A stretch of 53,506 nucleotides of DNA from Fusicatenibacter sp. (GCA_022766945.1 JALEOU010000031.1:1-53506); one strand, 5' to 3'. Numbered from the stretch's first letter, positions 24,422 to 34,465 are shown. The notes: generated from the sequence alone by a model not told the origin. Numbers and translations are program-made.

Positions 24422-25213
24422 ATGGAAAAGATCAATATTGCTGTTGCAGATGACAACGAACGTATGCTGGATCTGCTTGGAAACATTATCGGAAAGGATG
24501 ATGAGCTGGAGCTGATTGGAAAGGCAGGCAATGGCAAGGAGATGTATGATCTGATCAGAGAAAAACAGCCTGATGTCGTATTACTGGATATTTTTATGCC
24601 GAAAATGGACGGCCTTACTGTAATGGAAAAGGTAAATGAGGATAAAACACTGAAGAAGAGACCTGCCTTCATTGTGGTATCGGCAGTGGGACAGGAGCGG
24701 ATCACGGAGGATGCGTTTCGCCTGGGTGCCTACTATTATATTCTCAAGCCGTTTGATAATGAAATTCTCCTGAACCGAATCAAAGCAACAAGAGGCCTTC
24801 TGGCCGGAAACCGACTGCAAGCCAAACCTGCTGCAAGGGAGGTAAAAGCCGGCACACAGGAACGAAATCTTGAAATAGAAGTAACAGATATGATCCACGA
24901 GATTGGCGTCCCTGCTCATATCAAAGGATACCAGTACCTGAGGGACGCAATTATCATGTCAGTGGAGGACGTGGAAATGCTCAATTCGATAACCAAAATT
25001 CTGTATCCTACCATTGCAAAAAAGCATCAGACAACACCGAGCCGTGTGGAGAGGGCAATCCGTCATGCGATTGAGGTTGCCTGGAGCAGGGGAAAGATGG
25101 ACACCATCGATGAACTGTTCGGATATACGGTCAGCAACCGCAAAGGGAAGCCTACCAATTCTGAGTTTATCGCGCTGATTGCCGATAAAATACGTCTGGA
25201 GTTAAAAAAATAG
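24422..25213 (+). CDS. spo0A: Stage 0 sporulation response regulator Spo0A
   Basis: The 263-residue protein has a receiver domain (about 1-122) with an acidic pair Asp10/Asp11, phospho-acceptor Asp56 (VVLLDIFMP) and Lys109 (YYILKPFD). It is joined to the Spo0A C-terminal DNA-binding domain (about 150-263; [39 protein letters not shown]). It is the master regulator of sporulation entry, so the organism is an endospore-former by lineage. The usual clostridial upstream neighbour spoIVB is replaced here by the molybdenum operon. Confidence 0.97.
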   Translation: MEKINIAVADDNERMLDLLGNIIGKDDELELIGKAGNGKEMYDLIREKQPDVVLLDIFMPKMDGLTVMEKVNEDKTLKKRPAFIVVSAVGQERITEDAFRLGAYYYILKPFDNEILLNRIKATRGLLAGNRLQAKPAAREVKAGTQERNLEIEVTDMIHEIGVPAHIKGYQYLRDAIIMSVEDVEMLNSITKILYPTIAKKHQTTPSRVERAIRHAIEVAWSRGKMDTIDELFGYTVSNRKGKPTNSEFIALIADKIRLELKK

Positions 25214-25381
25214 TGTGAAAATGCAGAGAATACAGAAGTTGGGACTTTTTTTTCTGTGAAAAGTAGGATATAATTTAGGAAGAATGTTAATTACCATTTC
25301 GCTGATGAAATAACAGGCAATCCAGATCCGGCAGCAGCGGCGGAAAGATAATTGATACGAAATCACAGGAGGGTTACATTG

Positions 25382-26824
25382 ATGAAGAATATTTTGTTCG
25401 TTGCTTCAGAGTGCGTTCCGTTTATTAAGACCGGCGGACTGGCGGATGTAGTAGGGTCTCTTCCGAAGTACTTCCCCAAGGAGTATTTTGATGTACGTGT
25501 GGTGATTCCAAAGTATGCAGGAATCAAAGAAGAGTTTAAGAAACAGATGAATTATGTCACAAATTTCTATATGGATCTGAACTGGAGAAAACAGTACGTC
25601 GGAATCTTTGAGATGGAATACGGTGGAATCAAGTTCTACTTCATTGATAATGAAGAACATTTCGGAGGAAGCACCTGCTATAGCGGTATGCCATGGGATC
25701 TGGAAAAATTCGCATACTTCTCGAAAGCATCGCTGTCCATTCTTCCTACAATCGGTTTCCGCCCGGATCTGATTCACTGCCACGACTGGCAGACAGGACT
25801 TGTACCTGTTTACCTTCACGAGAGATTCCAGGCAGATGAATTCTACCGCGGAATAAAAACAGTTATGACCATCCATAATCTGAAATTCCAGGGCATCTGG
25901 GATCGTAAGACGATTCAGAGTATCACAGGCCTTTCAGACTATTACTTTACACCGGATAAACTTGAGTTTAAGAAAGATGCCAATTATCTGAAGGGCGGTC
26001 TGGTGTATGCAGATGCGATCACAACAGTAAGCAATACATATGCAAAAGAGATTCAGACACCGTTCTACGGTGAGGGACTCGACGGACTGATGTGTGCCCG
26101 TGCAAATTCTCTCCGCGGTATTGTAAACGGTCTCGATTACGATGAATATAATCCTGAGACAGATCCGCATATTGCAAAGAACTTTAATGCAAAGAATTTC
26201 CGTAAGGAAAAAGTGAAAAATAAAATCGCGCTGCAGCAGGAACTGGGGCTGGAGGTAAATCCGAAGACGATGATGATTGGTATTGTTTCCCGTCTGACGG
26301 ATCAGAAAGGTTTCGATCTGATCAGTTATATGATGGATGAAATGTGTCAGGATTCTGTCCAGTTTGTGATCCTTGGAACCGGTGAAGAGAGATACGAGAA
26401 TATGTTCCGTCATTTTGCATGGAAGTATGACAAGAAAGTTTCTGCGAATATTTATTATTCAGAAGCGTTGTCCCACAAGATCTATGCCGGATGTGATGCG
26501 TTCCTGATGCCTTCACTGTTTGAGCCCTGCGGACTTTCCCAGCTGATGAGTCTGCGCTATGGAACACTTCCGATTGTAAGGGAGACCGGAGGACTCAAAG
26601 ATACCGTTGAGCCGTACAATGAGTTTGAGGGAACCGGAACCGGTTTCAGCTTTACCAATTATAATGCGCACGAAATGATGGGTACTGTCAGATATGCAGA
26701 GCGTATTTATTACGACAGAAAACGTGAGTGGAATAAGATGGTAGATCGTGCTATGGCACAGGACTACTCCTGGGCAAATTCAGCAAAACAGTATGAAGAA
26801 ATGTATAACTGGCTGATCGGCTGA
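25382..26824 (+). CDS. glgA: Glycogen synthase (ADP-glucose type, GT5)
   Basis: The 480-residue enzyme begins KNILFVASECVPFIKTGGLADVVG, with the ADP-glucose-binding KTGGL motif. It also has DLIHCHDWQTGLVP, VMTIHNLKFQG and the C-terminal motif FEPCGLSQLMSLRYGTLPIVRETGGL. The length is normal for GlgA. It elongates alpha-1,4-glucan from ADP-glucose in the cytosol. ATG 25382 is preferred over 25352 because CAGGAGGG lies just before it. A TATAAT at 25269-25274 may be its -10. No other glycogen gene is nearby. Confidence 0.95.
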   Translation: MKNILFVASECVPFIKTGGLADVVGSLPKYFPKEYFDVRVVIPKYAGIKEEFKKQMNYVTNFYMDLNWRKQYVGIFEMEYGGIKFYFIDNEEHFGGSTCYSGMPWDLEKFAYFSKASLSILPTIGFRPDLIHCHDWQTGLVPVYLHERFQADEFYRGIKTVMTIHNLKFQGIWDRKTIQSITGLSDYYFTPDKLEFKKDANYLKGGLVYADAITTVSNTYAKEIQTPFYGEGLDGLMCARANSLRGIVNGLDYDEYNPETDPHIAKNFNAKNFRKEKVKNKIALQQELGLEVNPKTMMIGIVSRLTDQKGFDLISYMMDEMCQDSVQFVILGTGEERYENMFRHFAWKYDKKVSANIYYSEALSHKIYAGCDAFLMPSLFEPCGLSQLMSLRYGTLPIVRETGGLKDTVEPYNEFEGTGTGFSFTNYNAHEMMGTVRYAERIYYDRKREWNKMVDRAMAQDYSWANSAKQYEEMYNWLIG

Positions 26825-26830
26825 TCAGCA

Positions 26831-26879
26831 GCAGGCAAAAACGCCGGTATCCCAAAGGATACCGGCGTTTTTTGCCTGC
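26831..26879. terminator. Strong bidirectional terminator after glgA
   Basis: Arms of about 22 bp (26831-26852 and 26857-26879) centre on a CAAA loop, contain ACGCCGGTATCC/GGATACCGGCGT, and carry A5/T6 runs, with one bulged T. A strong intrinsic terminator is clear. Confidence 0.95.
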
Positions 26880-27005
26880 GTTGGTTCTTTGCAGAAACAG
26901 CATCCAAATATCTTTTGACAGTGATATTCTCATGTGATAAAGTGGGTGTATGCCAACATTCTGATACAGCATTTCGTTGTCCAAATCCCATTTAACAAAA
27001 AAGAG

Positions 27006-27051
27006 GTTACTATTCGGACCGCACAGTGTCCGTGGCCGTCTGAACAGCAAC
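27006..27051. repeat. Palindromic repeat copy C (longest form)
   Basis: GTTACTATTCGGAC at the left pairs with GTCTGAACAGCAAC at the right (12 of 14 positions including one G-T pair), making a hairpin of about 46 bp. The right part shares 26 of 31 bases with copy B. No duplication is visible at its flanks. It lies about 30 bp upstream of the recA promoter. Confidence 0.5.
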
Positions 27052-27081
27052 AACTCCGGAAGAGCTTCAGCGAAAAACAGG

Positions 27082-27110
27082 TTGACAACCTACAGAAATT
27101 GTAATACTAT
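27082..27110 (+). promoter_or_regulatory. Sigma-A promoter of recA
   Basis: TTGACA (27082-27087), a 17-bp spacer and TACTAT (27105-27110) precede recA. The SOS box begins 12 bp downstream of the -10. Confidence 0.85.
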
Positions 27111-27122
27111 GTGTATGTGAAA

Positions 27123-27136
27123 CGAACATTCGTTCG
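27123..27136. promoter_or_regulatory. LexA (SOS) operator of recA
   Basis: CGAACATTCGTTCG is a perfect Gram-positive SOS box (CGAAC-N4-GTTCG). It lies at about +6 to +20 of the recA transcript, so LexA bound here would block transcription. recA, and probably recX downstream, would be DNA-damage-inducible. Confidence 0.9.
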
Positions 27137-27157
27137 TATAGTAAAGGAGAACGTGAT

Positions 27158-28249
27158 ATGGCAAATACCAGCAATCATCAGGAAGAAAAAATGCGCGCTC
27201 TTGACGCGGCGCTTGGACAAATTGAAAAACAGTACGGAAAAGGTGCTGTCATGAAACTGGGTGATTCCAGAGCAATTATGAATGTGGAGACGATTCCAAC
27301 AGGTTCCCTGAGCCTTGACATTGCACTGGGACTTGGTGGTGTTCCAAAGGGAAGAATTATCGAAATCTACGGACCTGAGTCTTCCGGTAAGACTACAGTT
27401 GCACTTCATATGGTTGCAGAGGTGCAGAAGAGAGGCGGAATTGCAGGATTTATCGATGCTGAGCATGCACTGGATCCTGTGTATGCAAGGAATATTGGCG
27501 TTGATATTGATAATCTTTATATTTCACAGCCGGACAATGGAGAGCAGGCACTGGAGATCACAGAGACAATGGTACGCTCCGGAGCCGTGGATATTATTAT
27601 TGTGGACTCTGTTGCAGCTCTGGTTCCAAAGGCAGAGATTGACGGAGATATGGGAGATGCCCATGTGGGTCTTCAGGCTCGTCTGATGTCACAGGCACTT
27701 CGCAAACTGACAGCTGCCATCAGTAAGTCAAACTGTATTGTTATTTTTATCAATCAGCTTCGGGAAAAAGTTGGCGTGATGTTTGGCAATCCGGAGACAA
27801 CTACCGGTGGACGTGCACTGAAGTTCTATTCCTCTATTCGTCTGGACGTAAGAAGAATTGAAGCTCTGAAACAGGGCGGTGAGGTTGTGGGAAACCGCAC
27901 CAGAATTAAGGTTGTGAAGAATAAGGTGGCACCGCCGTTCCGTGAAGCAGAATTTGATATTATGTTTGGTAAGGGAATTTCGAGGGAAGGCGATATTCTT
28001 GATCTGGCAGTGAATGTGGGTGTGATTCAGAAGAGCGGTGCCTGGTTTGCGTATAACGGAGAGAAGATCGGACAGGGACGGGAAAATTCCAAAGCTTACC
28101 TGCGTGACCATATGGAGGTCATGGAGGAAGTGGAGAAAAAGGTACGTGTTGCTTACGGTCTGCTAAAAGAGGATGCAAAAGCGGAAGCTGCGGAAAAACA
28201 GGGCGAGGATCCTATCGCGGATGCGCTGTTTTCTGATGAGGATGAGTAA
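27158..28249 (+). CDS. recA: Recombinase RecA
   Basis: The 363-residue product has Walker A (GPESSGKTT), Walker B ([22 protein letters not shown]), loop 1 and loop 2 segments ([44 protein letters not shown]) and an acidic C-terminal tail. It promotes strand exchange and LexA self-cleavage. AAGGAGA precedes ATG 27158. It is followed 3 bp later by recX, and its promoter carries a perfect SOS box. Confidence 0.98.
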   Translation: MANTSNHQEEKMRALDAALGQIEKQYGKGAVMKLGDSRAIMNVETIPTGSLSLDIALGLGGVPKGRIIEIYGPESSGKTTVALHMVAEVQKRGGIAGFIDAEHALDPVYARNIGVDIDNLYISQPDNGEQALEITETMVRSGAVDIIIVDSVAALVPKAEIDGDMGDAHVGLQARLMSQALRKLTAAISKSNCIVIFINQLREKVGVMFGNPETTTGGRALKFYSSIRLDVRRIEALKQGGEVVGNRTRIKVVKNKVAPPFREAEFDIMFGKGISREGDILDLAVNVGVIQKSGAWFAYNGEKIGQGRENSKAYLRDHMEVMEEVEKKVRVAYGLLKEDAKAEAAEKQGEDPIADALFSDEDE

Positions 28250-28252
28250 TTC

Positions 28253-28897
28253 ATGTATGTGACTTCAATCCAGCCGTACCGCAGGGAGAGGTTCAGGGTA
28301 ATACTGGAAAATGGCGAGATCCTGACACTCTATCATCGTGAAATGGAGGAATACGGGATCCGGGAGGGAGAAGATCTGCCGCAGTCAGTGTATCAGGAGA
28401 TTCTCCAGGAAGTTCTTGGTAAGAGAGCCAGACATCGTGTGCTGTATCTGCTCATGCAGCAGCCCAGAACTAGAAAACAGCTCCTGGATAAGCTGCGATC
28501 AGATGGATATCCGGAACAGACTGCACTGGATGCCATCGCCTATGCGGAAGGTTTTCATTATGTGGATGATCGGAATTACGTGGAACAGTACCTTGCCGGA
28601 CCTGGAGCTAAAAAAGGGCGAAGGGCAGTGTTCCATGAACTGTCGGAAAAGGGAATTGATCATCAGCTGATCGAAACAATGCTTGAGGAACATGAAGAGC
28701 GGGATGAATCTTCGATTCTGAGAAAAGAGGCTTTTCATCGGCTTGGCACGCCTCACAGACTGGATGAGAAAGAATACCGGAGGATTTTCGGATATCTGGC
28801 AAGAAAGGGCTTTGAAGGCGGAGCGATCTGCAGGGTTCTGGAAGAGTTTCAGAACCTTTCTGTAGAAAATGATCCGGAGGAAGAGAGATTTTTCTGA
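28253..28897 (+). CDS. recX: Regulatory protein RecX
   Basis: The 214-residue protein has the RecX three-helix repeats (ARHRVLYLLMQQPRTRKQLLDKLRSDGYPEQTALDAIAYAEGFHYVDDRNYVEQYL). It follows recA by 3 bp, the usual arrangement, and modulates RecA filaments. The length is normal for Firmicute RecX. Confidence 0.93.
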   Translation: MYVTSIQPYRRERFRVILENGEILTLYHREMEEYGIREGEDLPQSVYQEILQEVLGKRARHRVLYLLMQQPRTRKQLLDKLRSDGYPEQTALDAIAYAEGFHYVDDRNYVEQYLAGPGAKKGRRAVFHELSEKGIDHQLIETMLEEHEERDESSILRKEAFHRLGTPHRLDEKEYRRIFGYLARKGFEGGAICRVLEEFQNLSVENDPEEERFF

Positions 28898-28966
28898 AAA
28901 ATCCTCGGCGTTTATTGGAACCGCAGTGACATTTCATAAAATATGCGCAAAGAAAATTTTATTACA

Positions 28967-28995
28967 TTGACAAATTTGTGAAAAGAGTATAGAAT
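28967..28995 (+). promoter_or_regulatory. Sigma-A promoter of rny
   Basis: TTGACA (28967-28972), a 17-bp spacer and TAGAAT (28990-28995) imply a start near 29003 and a 5' leader of about 145 nt. Confidence 0.75.
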
Positions 28996-29020
28996 TGAAG
29001 TGTTGTAAATGTACAACCCA

Positions 29021-29085
29021 ATATCCTTCAGAACGCGGAGATTTGTTTTCCTGCGTGATGGCCCAAAGGATATGAGGAATCTCGC
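29021..29085 (+). ncRNA. Structured 5' leader of rny with competing pairings
   Basis: ATATCCTT (29021-29028) pairs with AAGGATAT (29066-29073) and encloses a hairpin ACGCGGA/TCC-T-GCGT (29033-29056). The inner left arm region GCGGAGATT (29035-29043) can instead pair with AATCTCGC (29078-29085) with one bulged G, crossing the outer stem as a pseudoknot or replacing the inner hairpin. I do not recognise it as a known riboswitch class. It may be a cis-regulatory RNA controlling RNase Y; this is inference from base pairing alone. Confidence 0.4.
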
Positions 29086-29146
29086 AGTTTTGAAAGAGGG
29101 ATTCAAGTCTGTGGGAATGAAAATTAAATAAGGAGGTGCTCCGGTA

Positions 29147-30712
29147 GTGAATACAGGTATGGTAGTACTGATCGTATTCATTGCTGTAGTAGTCACGTTG
29201 CTTATTGCGGTTCCTGTAACCAGGAAAATTGCTGTGGACAATAAGGTCAGACAGGATGCTGAAAAAATTGGCACAGCAGAAGAAAAGGCGAGAAACATCA
29301 TAGATGAAGCATTGAAAACTGCTGAAACTAAGAAACGGGAAGCCCTGCTGGAAGCGAAGGAAGAATCTCTGAAAACGAAGAATGAAGTGGAAAGAGAGAC
29401 AAGAGAGCGCAGAGCAGAACTGCAGAAATATGAAAAGCGTGTCTTATCCAAGGAAGAATCAGTGGATAAGAAGGCTGACATGCTGGAGCGGCGTGAAAAC
29501 GAAATTACAGCAAAGGAAGCAAACGTCAGAAAGAAAGAGAAGGAAGTAGACGGTTTACACGAAAAAGGAGTACAAGAGTTGGAGAGAATCTCCGGTCTTA
29601 CCTCCGAGGAAGCAAAAGAGTATCTGTTAAAATCTGTGGAAGACGAAGTCAAGATTGACACTGCCAAGCTTTACAAGGAACTGGAAGGAAAAGCCAGGGA
29701 AGAAGCAAACCGCAAAGCGAAGGAATATGTGGTTAACGCGATCCAGAAATGTGCAGTGGATCATGTGGCAGAGAGTACAATCTCTGTGGTTCAGCTGCCA
29801 AGTGATGAAATGAAGGGCAGGATCATCGGACGCGAGGGAAGAAATATCCGAACACTGGAGACCCTGACGGGTGTGGATCTGATTATTGATGACACACCGG
29901 AGGCGGTTGTTCTTTCTGCATTTGATCCGATTCGCCGGGAAGTCGCAAGAATTGCTCTTGAAAAGCTGATTGTAGATGGACGTATCCATCCCGCACGCAT
30001 CGAAGAGATGGTGGAGAAAGCGAGAAAAGAAGTAGAGCAGAATATCCGCGAGGAAGGTGAAGCGGCAGCATTGGAAGTAGGTGTTCATGGACTTCATCCG
30101 GAACTGATCCGTCTGCTTGGACGCATGAAATTCCGTTCCAGCTATGGACAGAATGCACTGAGACATTCGATTGAAGTGGCACAGTTATCCGGCCTTCTGG
30201 CAGGTGAAGTGGGATGTGATGTACGCGTGGCCAAGCGTGCAGGTCTTCTTCATGATATTGGAAAATCCATTGACCATGAAGTGGAAGGATCTCACATTCA
30301 GATCGGTGCAGATCTCTGTAAGAAGTATAAAGAATCTGCAATTGTTATTAATGCAGTAGAAGCCCATCATGGGGATGTGGAACCGCAGTCTCTGATTGCA
30401 TGTATTGTGCAGGCAGCCGATGCTATTTCAGCGGCAAGGCCTGGAGCGAGAAGAGAAACACTGGAAACATATACAAACAGATTAAAACAGTTGGAAGACA
30501 TCACAAATTCTTTCAAGGGTGTCGAGAAATCTTTTGCTATTCAGGCAGGTAGAGAAGTGCGTATCATGGTAGTGCCTGAGCAGGTGTCAGATCCTGAAAT
30601 GGTATTGTTGGCACGTGATATCTCAAAACAGATTGAAGCTGAACTGGAGTATCCGGGACAGATCAAAGTAAATGTAATACGTGAGAGTCGTGTGACAGAT
30701 TACGCGAAGTAG
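29147..30712 (+). CDS. rny: Ribonuclease Y
   Basis: The 521-residue enzyme has one N-terminal membrane anchor ([19 protein letters not shown]), a long charged coiled coil (about 35-190), a KH domain (about 205-270; [29 protein letters not shown]) and an HD domain with [10 protein letters not shown] and AHHGD. It is the membrane-bound endoribonuclease initiating mRNA decay in Firmicutes. The start codon is GTG 29147, preceded by AGGAGGT at an ideal distance. The leader carries the pairings noted separately. Confidence 0.96.
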   Translation: MNTGMVVLIVFIAVVVTLLIAVPVTRKIAVDNKVRQDAEKIGTAEEKARNIIDEALKTAETKKREALLEAKEESLKTKNEVERETRERRAELQKYEKRVLSKEESVDKKADMLERRENEITAKEANVRKKEKEVDGLHEKGVQELERISGLTSEEAKEYLLKSVEDEVKIDTAKLYKELEGKAREEANRKAKEYVVNAIQKCAVDHVAESTISVVQLPSDEMKGRIIGREGRNIRTLETLTGVDLIIDDTPEAVVLSAFDPIRREVARIALEKLIVDGRIHPARIEEMVEKARKEVEQNIREEGEAAALEVGVHGLHPELIRLLGRMKFRSSYGQNALRHSIEVAQLSGLLAGEVGCDVRVAKRAGLLHDIGKSIDHEVEGSHIQIGADLCKKYKESAIVINAVEAHHGDVEPQSLIACIVQAADAISAARPGARRETLETYTNRLKQLEDITNSFKGVEKSFAIQAGREVRIMVVPEQVSDPEMVLLARDISKQIEAELEYPGQIKVNVIRESRVTDYAK

Positions 30713-30758
30713 AGCACAAAAAGCCAGGCAGAATGTGAGAAGCATTCTTGTATGATAA

Positions 30759-30797
30759 AGAAGGAAGTGCAGCTGAGAAGTGGCTGCACTTCCTTCT
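30759..30797. terminator. Terminator between rny and the convergent AraC gene
   Basis: AGAAGGAAGTGCAGC (30759-30773) and GCTGCACTTCCTTCT (30783-30797) are perfect 15-bp arms around a 9-nt loop. A modest T-rich tail follows. It probably serves both genes. Confidence 0.8.
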
Positions 30798-30800
30798 GCT

Positions 30801-31637
30801 TTATTCAGAAGAAAGAGAACGTTTTTTCCGGAGCTTTTGAGGAGTACAGCCATAAAGATGTTGAAATGTTCGCAGGAAGACACGATAGTTCGTGATACCG
30901 TGCTTTTCCATCAGAAGCGTGATGGTCTCATCGCTGTGTAATAATTCTTCGTGCAGATGCATTGCCCGTACGTCATTGACGTATTCCAGAAAAGTCTGAC
31001 CAGTGTGTTTTTTGAAAAGACGGCAGAAATATTCGCGGGACAGTGCCAGATACGAGGCAGCATCATTAAGAGTAATTGTTTCACGATAATGCAGCCTGAC
31101 CCATTCCATAATTTGAGTAATACGCGTGGCATCTCTTGCGCTTTGCAAGGGGCCTGTCTGCTTATTCCCAAAAGAATAGGTTCGATACAGGTGGAACAAA
31201 AACTCATATAACCGGGAAGCAAATAGGATTTGGTAACCGTCCGAATGTTCTTCCCAGATTTGTTCCAGTTCACGAACTAATTGACAAAGCTTTTCTCCGG
31301 CAGGTGAAGCAGCTGTTATGATCGTTTCAAAGCGTAGCTGATCAAAATGAGGAAGAAAAGACTTCAGCTTCTCAGCAGAAATCTGAATCAGGAGATAGGA
31401 GCAGCCTTTTGTTTTGGTCATGTGAAGATCCCGGGGATTGATGACCATGATCTGATTTTCTTTAACTTCATATTCATTGGCTGAAATAACAGCCGACAAA
31501 GATCCGTTTTTCAGATAAAGAACTTCGAGATATTCATGCCAGTGAGCAGGAACAATGTAAGCACCGGAATGGACAAGCTCAAATCTGGCCGGAATCATAG
31601 GTGTTTCTTCGATTGTTTCGTAGAATACTGTACTCAT
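30801..31637 (-). CDS. AraC-family regulator divergent from the GH3 gene
   Basis: The 278-residue protein has an N-terminal cupin sensor (HSGAYIVPAHWHEYLEVLYLKNG) and a C-terminal double HTH (about 170-270; TITLNDAASYLALSREYFCRLFKKHTGQTFLEYVNDVR). ATG 31637 has GAGGGT upstream; the longer frame upstream encodes noncoding-like sequence and was rejected. Being divergent from the glycosidase at 31859, it is probably a sugar-responsive regulator of that gene. Confidence 0.88.
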   Translation of the reverse strand: MSTVFYETIEETPMIPARFELVHSGAYIVPAHWHEYLEVLYLKNGSLSAVISANEYEVKENQIMVINPRDLHMTKTKGCSYLLIQISAEKLKSFLPHFDQLRFETIITAASPAGEKLCQLVRELEQIWEEHSDGYQILFASRLYEFLFHLYRTYSFGNKQTGPLQSARDATRITQIMEWVRLHYRETITLNDAASYLALSREYFCRLFKKHTGQTFLEYVNDVRAMHLHEELLHSDETITLLMEKHGITNYRVFLRTFQHLYGCTPQKLRKKRSLSSE

Positions 31638-31858
31638 AATACCCTCACCATAGTAATTAACGTCAATTCTGAATGGAAACCTGATAAAAATTCTATCAGA
31701 ATTCAAATAAAATATCAATATCGTCATAAATAAGGATAAAATAATATGTTGAAATTTCTGTTGAAAAACGGCATAATAAATTTTAATTGAGTGCATGGAA
31801 ATGATTCCGTTTACCTGCACTTGCCGATCTGGCAAAACTGTCCTTGGGAGGTATCGAA

Positions 31859-34438
31859 ATGAGAAAAGCAAAGGTGAGAACATTTAACGGAACAACGTCT
31901 AATGAAGTAACACCAAGAGAGCTTCAGAACAGAGCGTTGGCGCGAAAAGCGGCCGGGGAAGGGTTTGTACTTCTGAAAAATGAAAATCATTTTCTTCCTT
32001 TGGCGAAAGGAGGTAAAATCGGTCTGTATGGAGCTGGCGCAGTTCGGACGATTAAAGGCGGAACCGGTTCCGGTGATGTAAATGAGCGTTCTTCTGTCAA
32101 TATCTGGCAGGGAATCGAAAATGCAGGCTTTGAGGTGACCAGCACAGCATGGCTGGAGTCTTATGAGAAACTGTATCAGGAGTCCAGACTGGAATGGAAA
32201 AATACGATTTTTCAGAAAATGGAAGCGGAAAAGATGAATTTCTTTGATGCCTATTCTGCCACTCCGTTTTTTATGCCCTGCGGAGATTCTCTGGATACAG
32301 AAGCTGCGGCAGCAGATGGAGCATCTACTGCATTCTTTGTGCTCGCGCGTATAGCAGGTGAGAATAAAGATCGTTTTGACGAAGAGGGCGATTACTTTAT
32401 CTCAAAAGAGGAAAAGGCACTTCTTTCACAGATTTGTGATGTTTATGAGAATGTCGTACTCGTAATCAATACCGGTGGGTTGATGGATCTGGCATTTGCA
32501 GACGAGTTTGTTAAGATCCGGGCGATTGTACAATACGTACAGGCAGGCCAGGAGGGCGGCAATGCGTTTGCGGATCTTGTAACCGGAGCAGTAACTCCTT
32601 CCGGGAAGATGACAGATACCTGGGCTTTGACCTATCAGGATTATCCAAATGCTGCTACTTTCAGCTACAAGAGTGGTGATGTATCAATTGAAAAATACGA
32701 AGAGGGTATTTTTGTGGGATACCGTTATTTTGATACGTTTGATGTTCCGGTAAGATACTCGTTTGGTTTCGGCCTTTCCTATACAGAGTTTTCGATGCAG
32801 TCGACTGATATACAGGTTAGCGGGCTTGGCACGATGAACCCGAGAGTCAGTGTTGATGTGACTGTGGAAAATATCGGAGATACGTATGCGGGCAAAGAGG
32901 TTGTTCAGATATATGCTTCCTGTCCTGTGGGGAAACTTCCAAAAGAATTCCGACGCCTGGCCGGTTTTGCAAAGACAAAATTGCTTTCTCCCGGAGAAAG
33001 AGAGAAACTTACCATCTCGTTCCCGCTGTATCAGCTGGCGTCCTACAGTGAGGAAAAAGCGGCGTGGATTCTGGAAAAAGGCACCTATGGCATCTGGGTG
33101 GGAAATTCACTGGATGCGTCAGAGATTTCCGGGACTATCGTTCTGGATGCGGATGCCGTGATGGTACAGTGTGAAAACATTTGCCCGCTGAAAGAAGAAT
33201 TGAAAGAGATGGAACTTGATCAGGAGATGGCAGCCGCAAAAGAAGCAGCATGGAAGGAAAAAGCAGTCGGTAAGGTTTCTGTTTCCATCAGTGCGAAAGA
33301 GATTCCGACAGAAATCGTGGATTATGGAAATCCATTGGAGGAACTTCCGGGTGAAGCAGGCAGCATCGTGAATTCTCTTTCAGAAGAGCAGCTGATTCTT
33401 CTGGCAACCGGAGATCCAAGCCGTGATCAGGCAAACGCCCTTGGCTCCGCCGGTGTGTCGGTTCCGGGAGCTGCGGCAGAGACATCTCAGAGCGCATCTT
33501 CTGAGCCGTGGAATGTGGCATGTATTGCATTGGCAGATGGCCCTGCAGGTTTGCGTCTGAAAAAAGAGTATCAGGTGGATGACGGAAAGATTGTTCCCAC
33601 AGATTTTCTTGCTGCGCTGGAAGGCGGATTTTTTGCCGGAGAACAGGAGAAGAGGGGTGTTTCCTACTATCAGTATTGTACCGCAATTCCGGTTGGAACG
33701 CTGCTCGCACAGAGCTGGAATCTGGATCTGATCAAGGAAGTCGGAGAGATGATTGGCCATGAGATGGAACTGTTTAATGTGACTCTATGGCTGGCTCCGG
33801 GCATGAATATTCACAGAAACCCGCTGTGCGGACGGAACTTCGAATATTATTCGGAAGATCCGTTGCTTGCCGGCATGATGGCAGGTGCTATGACATTGGG
33901 CGTACAGAGAGTTCCGGGGTGCGGCACTACCATCAAACATTTTGCCTGCAACAACCAGGAAGACAATCGCATGGGTTCTGATTCCATTCTCTCCGAGAGA
34001 ACGTTGCGTGAAATTTATCTCAAAGGATTTGAGATTGCAGTGAAAAATTCGCAGCCGATGTCTATTATGACTTCCTACAATCTGATCAATGGTGTACATG
34101 CTGCTAACTGCTATGATACCTGTACAAAAGCCGCCAGAAATGAATGGGGATTTGCAGGTGCGATCATGACTGACTGGACGACAACCAATGTTCAGATCAA
34201 GGGGGAATGTACAGCTGCAGGCTGTATGAGAGCAGGAAATGATATGGTTATGCCTGGCCTGTCGATGGATCATGATAATATCCGCCAGGAGCTAGCGAAC
34301 GGTACACTTTCGATACAGGAATTGAAACGGTGTATCTACAATACGGTCAATATTGTGCTTTGTTCCAATCAGTATGAAGGTGCTGTAAGCTATCTGGATC
34401 AGTTTGAAGATCTCGATACCTACCTGACAGTAAAATAG
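31859..34438 (+). CDS. Glycoside hydrolase family 3, domain-permuted (beta-glucosidase-like)
   Basis: The 859-residue cytosolic protein has the GH3 domains in reversed order. Residues 15-290 are the GH3 C-terminal domain (AAGEGFVLLKNENHFLPL). Residues 320-430 are a fibronectin-III-like domain (VSVDVTVENIGDTYAGKEVVQIY). Residues 480-850 are the catalytic (alpha/beta)8 domain ending in IMTDWTTT, whose Asp near residue 772 is the expected nucleophile, plus KHFACNNQEDNR for substrate contacts. Such permuted GH3 enzymes are known from rumen and gut Clostridia. There is no signal peptide. ATG 31859 follows GGGAGG. Confidence 0.92.
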   Translation: MRKAKVRTFNGTTSNEVTPRELQNRALARKAAGEGFVLLKNENHFLPLAKGGKIGLYGAGAVRTIKGGTGSGDVNERSSVNIWQGIENAGFEVTSTAWLESYEKLYQESRLEWKNTIFQKMEAEKMNFFDAYSATPFFMPCGDSLDTEAAAADGASTAFFVLARIAGENKDRFDEEGDYFISKEEKALLSQICDVYENVVLVINTGGLMDLAFADEFVKIRAIVQYVQAGQEGGNAFADLVTGAVTPSGKMTDTWALTYQDYPNAATFSYKSGDVSIEKYEEGIFVGYRYFDTFDVPVRYSFGFGLSYTEFSMQSTDIQVSGLGTMNPRVSVDVTVENIGDTYAGKEVVQIYASCPVGKLPKEFRRLAGFAKTKLLSPGEREKLTISFPLYQLASYSEEKAAWILEKGTYGIWVGNSLDASEISGTIVLDADAVMVQCENICPLKEELKEMELDQEMAAAKEAAWKEKAVGKVSVSISAKEIPTEIVDYGNPLEELPGEAGSIVNSLSEEQLILLATGDPSRDQANALGSAGVSVPGAAAETSQSASSEPWNVACIALADGPAGLRLKKEYQVDDGKIVPTDFLAALEGGFFAGEQEKRGVSYYQYCTAIPVGTLLAQSWNLDLIKEVGEMIGHEMELFNVTLWLAPGMNIHRNPLCGRNFEYYSEDPLLAGMMAGAMTLGVQRVPGCGTTIKHFACNNQEDNRMGSDSILSERTLREIYLKGFEIAVKNSQPMSIMTSYNLINGVHAANCYDTCTKAARNEWGFAGAIMTDWTTTNVQIKGECTAAGCMRAGNDMVMPGLSMDHDNIRQELANGTLSIQELKRCIYNTVNIVLCSNQYEGAVSYLDQFEDLDTYLTVK

Positions 34439-34465
34439 GGCTCAAAATATTAAGTATACAGAGAT

